DNA of 64,000 nt, taken from positions 1,674,001 through 1,738,000 of the forward strand of contig JACONQ010000018.1 in assembly GCA_014281115.1 (NCBI GenBank), in the 5' to 3' direction. Position 1 is the stretch's first letter; every line of letters starts with the position of its first letter. The notes beneath the pieces are model-generated. The model was not told where the DNA came from. It saw nothing but the letters and a program-made list of their open reading frames with translations, and ran no database searches. The position numbers and the translations under genes were made by a program. The DNA is from Laburnicola sp. R22_1 (lineage: Eukaryota > Ascomycota > Dothideomycetes > Pleosporales > Didymosphaeriaceae). This document shows positions 56,336 through 64,000 of this stretch, in pieces.

Positions 56336-57289
56336 GGCTGGTAGAACGAAGAAATGTTAACTGTAGCAATGAGCGGCTAATATTGTCTAGATAAATGATT
56401 TACGCGCTCTGGAAAGCCCCGTAGACACGTGGCAAGGCTTGGCCTGCAAGCCGGTGGCTGGATATTACTCATCACTGCACAAATTGGCTCAAGAGTTTGA
56501 CGGGTAAGGCTGAAATTGGCCTTGCATCCAAATGCTGTGGAGCTAGCAGGAAGTATTGGAACTGAGATAGAACTACCAGTTGTTTACTATTGTATAAGTG
56601 GGAGGGATTGGACTAAGAGTGTAGAACAAGATCGCGTCTGCGTGCGGTTTCTTTTGGTATTCTACTAATCGAAAAGTGTTACTACTCCGCCAGGTGATGC
56701 TTTATATCCTTCGTTGCATTCCTCTCCCAGGCCGCCCCAGTCAGCGCATTGAAGGGGCAAGGGATTTGGAGTCCGTCGGCCCCAATATAGTCTACTGCCG
56801 CCAGGTTACTTTGCCGATTTCAGCCTGCATGGTGAAAAATACCGGTCAGAATCACTGGTAACGCTGACTGAGGCCAAACGGAAAAGACAAAGGAGTAGAT
56901 ACCTCAGTGAGCTCTCGAGGTGCCGTTACTTCGACGTAGTCAATGCCAAACTGAACTCGCATTAGAGGAAGCAAAGGCACCCATTTGGGACGGTAAGAAA
57001 CAGACATCGATAGATTAAGTTCCCTGGTAGAAATTCTCTCGCAAAAAGGCTCTTAGTTTGTCCGGCAGGACGTACTGGGTCTCTAGGATGGTTACCGCCA
57101 TGTCGACAGTACGAGCGATAAGCAGCAAAATATCACAAATGGATAAACCAGAACTTTCGGATATGTGGAAATTTAGGCTGTCACGATGCTGTGGATGAGA
57201 ACCAAGGTGAAGGCAAAGCCTTCGCCCGAGGCTGTGGCTGTAACCACCGACTTACGATTGCGTCAACCATAGGTTACTATTAGCTAAGT
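56336..57289. other. Intergenic, edge of AT-rich block
   Basis: Promoter side of the kinase gene, then sequence of ordinary composition that turns AT-rich at about 57280. No gene supported. Confidence 0.5.
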
Positions 57290-58461
57290 GGTTTTTGCAA
57301 CCCTAGCCTTTTTAAAACTCGCCTATTTTAGCCTACTTTACCTACTAGCCACCTTTCTACCTTACACACTACTAAAAGACGCGAATATAGGTACCTAGTT
57401 CTTAAAAAAAGAACGCAAGAACTATTTAGTAGTATTTTTCTATATAACCTTATCTTTCTATCCTAACTAAGCTATAATATATTAGGAAATTTTTTAAGCG
57501 CGCGTGTGCACCTATAGCACCTAGGCAGCTTTATATACATCTACGCACTAAAAGTGCTTTAAGTATATTTATAATACTACTTTTTTTTTAGTATGTGTAT
57601 GTGTAAAATTGTGTAAAGATGCGCACCTATACTACTAGTGCACCTAGGGCACTTATAGCACCTAGGGCACCTAGGATATATAGGGCACCTATAGCATCTA
57701 TACTATTAAAATAATGCTGATTAATTACTAAAGAAAGCTTTTTAATTAGCTAAAATTTAAAAAAAGCTTAGTAAGCTACTTAGTAAGCTTTTAAAAAAAG
57801 ATTTTTTAAAGTATAAAGTTAAAGTCTCTTACTAGATAGTAATTACTAGTTAATATAATAGTACTACGCTCTTTTTTTAATTACTAAGTAGGAGGCTCTA
57901 CTTTTTTTATTATATTATTTAAGATAAAAGCCTTTATTATTCTACTCCTAGATAGTTAATTTAATAATATATAATAGTAGGCTAGTAAATAGGTATAGGT
58001 TAGGTTGGGGTTAGGTTCCCTTACGTAAGACTCTAATTCTAACTTAACCTCTACTTATAGATTTTGTGCTAGTAATAGGTATAGGTTAGATTAGAGTTAT
58101 ATAGACTATAGGTTAGGTTAGAGTTATATAGACTAGGTTATATTAAGTCTAACTAATTATATTTTTATTAGCTATATATAATTTTTATAGTAAATTACTA
58201 TAAAAATGCCCTTATTATTATAGTAGTAATTATTATATTTACTTATTATAGTAAAAGTATAGCTTTAGTATTAAATATATATATTAAACCTAACTAAGCG
58301 CCTAGCTATTCTAAACCTAACTAAGCGCCTTACTATTTACCTAGTATCTATATACTTTTTATAGTACCTATCTACTAGCTATATATTCTTAGCCTATATA
58401 GTAACCTATTTTATATAAATAGTGTTAATATTAGTATTTAGAGATATTAGTATTTATTTTA
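57290..58461. other. AT-rich RIP-type sequence
   Basis: Composition changes abruptly to very AT-rich, TA-dense DNA with stops in all frames. Short GGTTAGGTT-like stretches near 58010-58140 are variable and not telomeric arrays. Possibly the left part of the retroelement into which element 5 inserted. Confidence 0.7.
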
Positions 58462-58463
58462 TA

Positions 58464-60564
58464 ACGTGTCCGTGCACGTAATGCTCGGATTCGCATAACG
58501 TCCCGCCTACTAAAATCAGCCCCAACTTTAACACGCGATAACTCCACTAATATGGACCCAATCTAGGCTACGATTAAAGAAATCGAATCGCTAGAACTAG
58601 GAGACAATTTTTTATATACCAAAATAGCAGCTAAACACAGTATTGATTGCTCTACGCTCAGCCGAAGACACTAAGGCTCTTAGGCAACTCGGAAAGCTAA
58701 GGCAATTAACTAGTAGAAGCTTAACTCATAACAAGAGTAGAAGCTTATATAATATATTAAAGGACTTATAGAGAGACGCATGCCCCCTATAAGAGAGATA
58801 ATACGAAATTTTGCCTCTATAATAGCTAAAGAGGTAGTTAGCGAGAGCTAGGTTACTTGCTTTATTAACTAGCACAGTATTTATCTTATCTTATAATAGG
58901 CAGTTGGCATGGACAGCAATCGCTATAAGGCTAATTTAGAGGATAAATATCGCCTCTATTTTTAGCTCCTACACAGTAAGATTAATTAATATTAGATAAA
59001 TCCTTGTCATATCTACAATATAGATAAGAAAGGCTTCCTAATTAGTCTGGTTAGCAGATTAAAAAGGGTATTTAGCAGGCGAATGTGGGAGAAGAAGAAG
59101 GTTAGGGCATTACTCTAGGATAGCAATTACGCGTGGATTACACTCCTAGCATATATCTGCGCTAATAGATTAGCTCTACTACTAAGTCTTATCTATAAGA
59201 CTACTAACAAGGGTATCCAATTAGCCTGGGTAGATGATATTAAGGTAGGAGAATATGAAGTCTTTATTACTTTATTATCCTTTGGCTAGACGAATAATAA
59301 TATTAGACTTGTCTGGCTTAAGCAGGTGTTTAATCGCTGCATAAAAGAGAAGACTTAATAATTATATTAACTTCTAATCCTAGATGGCTATGGCTTCCAC
59401 ATCACTATGGACTTTATTAACTACTATGATTAGAATAGAATCCTCCTTACTATCCTGCCTCCCTATTTAACTTATACGCTTTAGTCACTTAATATTGCTA
59501 TATTTAAGCCTCTCTTAACTGCCTACTTAGAAGAACTATTAAGATACCTTTACATAAGCCAAGGCCTAGTTTCTATTAAAAAGGCTAACTTCTTCCTACT
59601 ATTCTGAAATGTATAGAACGCCTCCTTTAAGGAATTAACTATCCTTAGCTCGTTTAAAGCAACAGGCATATCACCTCCTAATCCTAATCCTATCCTTAAA
59701 AGGTTCGTCCAGGATTAGAAATTAGGAGATAGCTTCTTATTAGGACTTAGCGATTATGACTAGAGAAAGATAGATAGGCTTATACGCTTTACAGTAAAGG
59801 ATTAGAGTAGTAAAAATATATAGAAGCTTTGTTAATCGCTTTACTATCTATCTGTTTAAAATAAGCTACTCCACTATAAGTTAGATAGGGTTAAGCAGGC
59901 GCTATCTATTAAGAAAAAGTGTGAAAAGAAGGGCAAAGCTCTAGATCTTTAACAGCGTAAGGAGTACTATAGTAGAGTAGTCTTCTAGTCACTAAGAAAG
60001 GTGAGGGATGCACATGTTTGTTAGTTAGTTAAGAAATAGGAGGAGAAGGAGTATCAGCTTTAAAAAGCAGAGACAGCAGAGCTAAAGAAGGCAGCTAAGT
60101 TATATAAGGAGAAGATCTAGCAGGAAAAGCGTGCTGCGCAAGAGGAGGCTAAAAAGGTAAGAGAGAAGGAGAGGGCTAAGAAGGCAGTAGAGCGCGCTTA
60201 CTAGAAGGAGGCAGCTAACGCTGTAAAAGCTCTACAATCTTCCTAAAAGGCTAAGAGAAAGGCCGCGCAGCTATCTCTATAGAGTAGAAAGCGTTAGAAA
60301 TATGTGGTTAGTACTATAGCTGCTAAGGAGGCTGCAGGTGCTGTATTAGTAGTTCTACTTAAGACTACGCGACGCGGCCGCAATATTAAGCTTCTAAGGA
60401 AATTTAAATAGTACAAATTAATCGCATGCCTCTGTTTACTACTCCACTTTAAAATCTTATAATAATAGCTATTGCGGGTGACTCTACAGCCTTATCTTTA
60501 GAATGCTAGAGATGGTGTTGGGCGGAGCATTACGCGAATCCGGGCGTTACGCGCACGGACACGT
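58464..60564 (+). mobile_element. Fot1/pogo-type transposon, heavily RIP-mutated (element 5)
   Basis: 2.1 kb. Ends ACGTGTCCGTGC.. and ..GCACGGACACGT with TA at 58462-58463 and 60565-60566. Same family and orientation as element 4, with full-length alignment visible, but much more mutated. Confidence 0.9.
58552..60411 (+). pseudogene. Pogo-type transposase, heavily degraded (element 5)
   Basis: Follows the element 4 transposase throughout: MDPI-stop, KEIESLELGDNFLYTKIAAKHSIDCSTLSRRH, NIDKKGFLISLVSRLKRVFSRRMWEKKK, HITMDFINYYD, ILPPYLTYTL, DRLIRFTVKD, KAAKLYKEKI, RRGRNIKLLRKFK. More than 35 stops, mostly TAG/TAA, and many missense changes of the G-to-A or C-to-T type, including D-to-N and E-to-K. 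No large indels. Confidence 0.88.
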
Positions 60565-60965
60565 TAGTAGAAGTAGAGTGTTATTATAATAGTTTGTGCC
60601 TATCTTTCTACTAGTTATTTACTATTACTTTTCCTTTTATACCCTAGTAGCGCCTTTTATCTTATAGAAGGCGCCTTTTCTAATTAGTGTTAGCGCGTAG
60701 TTAGTGTAGGGCCTATGCCCTATACTACCTACTATATAAGTAAGGGCCCTCTAGATCTCTTCCTTATTCTCTATCTTAGTATAGTCTTAATTTAGTTATC
60801 TCTTTTAACTATACTAGCTGTCCCTAAGAGATTTGCTCTATAAGGCTATATACCATCCTTATATTATATAAAAATTAATATTTTCTTTAGCTATAGACAA
60901 TAATATAATATCTACTCCTTTCTTAAGACGCTGCCTATAGGCAGTTAAATTAGTAAAAGTTTTAC

Positions 60966-61275
60966 TTTATTAGTTACTAAAAAGAATCCCTAGCGCTAAA
61001 GAGTTTGTGCTTTACTACTCTAAAGTTTATTAAAAAAGGCCACTTCTAAGTCTTTTCTTTACTTATTGCATAAGGGTAGGAACTTTATTAGTTACTAGGA
61101 AGAATCTCTAGCGCTAGAAAGTTTATACTTTACTACTCTAAGGTCTATTTAAAAAGGCTGCTTCTAAGTCTCTCTTCTACTTAATATACAAGAGTAGGAA
61201 CTTTGTTAGTTACTAGTTATGCTAGGCAGTTATTATACTACGCTAAGGTCTATTAAAAGAGGCCGCTTCTAAAAT
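60966..61275 (+). repeat. Imperfect tandem repeat, ~118-bp period
   Basis: Copies start at about 60966, 61084 and 61202 with tttRttagttacta and include tactactctaaRgttta and ggccRcttctaa; the third is shorter. In AT-rich decayed sequence; may be part of an LTR or a UTR of the retroelement downstream. Confidence 0.7.
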
Positions 61276-61559
61276 TCCAATATTCTAAAAAAATAAAAAA
61301 ATTAATAATTAATAAATAGCAACTACTACGCTATACTCTATTAAACTAACTTGCCTAATAACTATTTTCTAGCGCTATTATAGTATTAGTATAAGGTATA
61401 AAGCTAGAGGAATTAAAGCTAGACCATAGTAGTAATATAGAGGTTAAAGTTTTATACACTTTATTTTTTACCTAATCTTTTCTTAGCTTAGACTATACGC
61501 TAGCTCACACGCTATATAAGGCCTACTATCCTAGGTCTATTTACTACACCCTCTTTATA

Positions 61560-64000
61560 ATCTCTACTTTACTTAATTCTACTACTACCTATACTATAGT
61601 AAGCTACTACCCTTTAATTTAGAAGACTTCTAGAACGTTTCCTATATTCTTTCTACCTCTAAATAGTTCTCGGATTAATAATATAGAGGTAGACATTTGC
61701 CTACACCCTACTAAAAATCGTCTATATAATGCTCGCCTTAATAAAATTTCCCTACTTAATTCTACTAGTAAGCTATTATCTATTAAGTATAAAAAGTAGC
61801 TAATAGCTACTCTTTAGACAACTAGTTACTTTACTCCTAGACTTATAAAGAAAAAAAGCATTATTAAACTACGAAAAAAACATCTACCCTAAAGAAATCC
61901 TTTATAATATATAGTATAATTACTATATTACTATACTTAAAGTAGACTAGCTAAGTAATAAATTTTTAATAGCAGACCTTAAGTAGCTTATGCACTAAGG
62001 CAAAGCTAAACTTAAAGTTACTAGTAAGTATAACGTGTTTATAGAAAAATTTAAGCTAGACTAATTAATTTAGTATAGCTTAGAAATAAGATAGTTACTT
62101 ACTACCTATTAGCTTTAGGCTTAATATTGCTTTTCTTAAGGCTTATTTTTAGAAATAGTACTAGATTTAGTCACTAGAGCTATTACAAAGTCTAAAAAAG
62201 ACCCTAAATAAAAGGTTCTTATTTAAGCTTTATAAAAGCGCGCTAATATATTTAAATAAGCTTTTACTATACTTAAGGTAATATCACCTTATACTATAGT
62301 ATATATAGTCTTAGAAGATTTCTACTCCTAGCCTAATATTACTAATTAAGTAGCTATTAGATAAGGCTTATTTAGCTCTAAGAAAGTTCTCCCCTCTATT
62401 AAAGATAGTTATAATCTATAGTACCGCACTTAAGTCCCTTTAAAACTCCCTAGCCTAGAAACGCCTAATCTACTATATAGTTTATACTACTTTTAGGTAG
62501 CTAAGCAAAGCTTATTTTACCTAGCCGCACCCTAATATGCACTATAATATCCGCTCTAGCTTATAGTGCCTACTTTATAATAGAATAACACTCTTTACTA
62601 CTTTCTAGTTCTAGAATATATATAAACTAAGCTTACTAATAGCGCCTAAATTAATATACCCTAAGGCAGACACGCTTTAGCTGTCCTATCTAGTATATCT
62701 AAGCTAGGACGCTCTACAAAGCTACCTAACGTTAATAAGTACTATAAAAAAGGTTAACCTAGCTCTAGTATTAAAAGTTAACTAAAGAATATACGCAATA
62801 AGATTCGCGTAAATATAGACTACTACTAAGATAATAACTATATAAAAAATTAAAATAACCTTATAAAAACTATACTTAGCTGCCTTAAAGGCGCGCCTTA
62901 AGAGGCTGCGCAAAATTAGCGTTAAACAAATTAGGCCCTCTAGGAAAATTATAAACCTAACTTACTTTTTAAATTTCTAAAAGAGACTTATTATAATCCT
63001 TTTACTTCTTAATAGGCACGTAAAAAGTTTTATAAGCTCTTTCTCTCTAATAAAATAGACGCCTAAATATTCCTATAGATTTTTAAAAGTCTAGCTAAGA
63101 AGAGTAAACTAGATATAATGATCTAGAAGAATAAATTACAACTTAAGTTAATACTCTAGAAAAAGATAAAAGATTCTAATATTAACTATCCTAGAATTAA
63201 ATACTAGATAGCTGCAGCTAGCTACACTCTCTAAGACAATAATATAATAAGCCTATTTTAGGCGTGTACGCAAATTTCTTATAAAGTACTACCCTCTAGA
63301 TTAAAGCTCTTATATATAGTAACTAAAAAATAAGCACCCTACTTTAGACCTACTGTTTCCTTCTTACTCCTCTATAACTATAATAGAATATAGTGTATTA
63401 AGCATAATGCTTATTTTAGTGTAGTAAGATAGGGAACAAGCACTTAAGCCACTATAATTATTTCTAAAAGACAGCTACATAAGCAAATATATAGGCAGTA
63501 GATAATCTTAATTTAAATAAACTTAGTATTGCCTACTACTCTAATTTAGAAGTAGGTAATTTATTAGATATTAAGGCTTTAAATACAAGCTACTAGACCA
63601 CTCTAACCTAGTAGCTTATATAGGGACCACTAAACTAATTAATCTAGATAAGCCACAATTTTAATTATAAAATATAAATGCTAAACTAAAATCGCTACCT
63701 ATAGATAGCAAGATAGTAAGGATTCCTAAGCTATTTAGAGGCCCCTAGCTAGTTATACTAGTGCAAATTATATTCTAAGAATTAGCTTTTAGGTTATAAG
63801 TCTTAATAGACACTAGTGCTAGCGCTTATAACCTTATTACTTTAAGGTATATAAAAGCGGTACAAAAACAGCTTAAAGCTAAACTCCTTTACCTAAAGAC
63901 ACTAATTCCCTTTAAGAACTTTATAAAGAAGAGGAGTGTAAAAGTAGACACCTATTTTATAGCCTAGCTTAACATTAATAAACACAGCTTTACTATATAG
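61560..64000 (+). pseudogene. Decayed Gypsy-type gag/protease region, cut by window end
   Basis: AT-rich with numerous stops in all frames, but a retropepsin can be read near 63800: VLIDTSASAYNLITLRYIKA, where the usual DTGAS has Gly to Ser (GGT to AGT), followed by LKTLIPFKNFIKKRSVKVDTYF and LNINKHSF, as in fungal Ty3/Gypsy proteases. Upstream at about 63360-63430 a remnant resembling a CCHC knuckle (YNYNRI-stop-CIKHNAYF) fits a gag end. Reverse transcriptase would lie beyond the window. Start is arbitrary; no LTR recognised. Confidence 0.55.

Noticed and set aside
58005..58145. TTAGG-like repeats, possible telomere
   Set aside because: Irregular units mixed with other AT-rich sequence, not a (TTAGGG)n array; followed by further sequence on both sides.
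60966..61275. CRISPR-like spaced repeats
   Set aside because: Eukaryotic context, long degenerate units without uniform spacers; simple tandem duplication.

Overview
This is chromosomal DNA from a filamentous ascomycete (Pezizomycotina; I infer Dothideomycetes, with low certainty). The evidence is intron-containing genes with ~45-60 nt introns and GT..AG borders, close intergenic spacing, clearly fungal protein families, and many dead transposons whose damage is almost entirely C-to-T / G-to-A. That damage pattern is expected of repeat-induced point mutation (RIP).

Layout. (1) 0.1-16.6 kb is a normal gene-rich arm: NFS1 cysteine desulfurase (-), a Hob1/Rvs167-type BAR-SH3 protein (+, divergent from NFS1), a secreted CAP/PR-1 protein (-), the Mediator CDK8-type kinase SSN3 (-), an MFS sugar transporter (+), GTP cyclohydrolase II RIB1 (+, with an apparent 3' frameshift) and a secreted type-B carboxylesterase/lipase (-). 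(2) 18.485-37.966 kb is a continuous block of nested mobile elements. A Fot1/pogo element abuts a Tc1-like element with 196-bp terminal inverted repeats. The Tc1-like element was broken by four pogo-like elements, and one of these was in turn broken by a Copia retrotransposon with matching LTRs. Nearly all junctions keep a TA (or GAAGC) target duplication, so the order of insertion can be read. (3) 38.4-49.2 kb is again genic: an unrecognised Ser/Gly/Thr-rich repeat protein (+), a DUF7730-type protein (-), a GTPBP1-like GTPase (-), an indoleamine 2,3-dioxygenase (-) and an Rnl2-type RNA ligase (+). (4) 49.2-57.3 kb is transitional: another dead pogo element, a Copia RNase H relic, and a two-kinase-domain protein with a 1-bp frameshift. 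(5) 57.3-64.0 kb is an AT-rich, heavily RIP-damaged block. It holds a second, far more mutated copy of one pogo family from the nested island and a decayed Gypsy-type gag/protease region running off the window edge.

The genes do not form one pathway. Housekeeping genes (Fe-S assembly, riboflavin synthesis, endocytic BAR protein, Mediator kinase, tryptophan/NAD catabolism) are interspersed with lineage-variable genes (lipase, CAP protein, DUF7730, RNA ligase, dual kinase), and the latter become commoner towards the transposon-rich right end. The most informative material is the nested island: six pogo-like elements (representing five or six TIR families) share one TIR design, two copies of a short motif at a 17-18 bp period, although the motif itself differs between families. 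All splice models are read by eye from consensus sites and reading frame, without transcript data.
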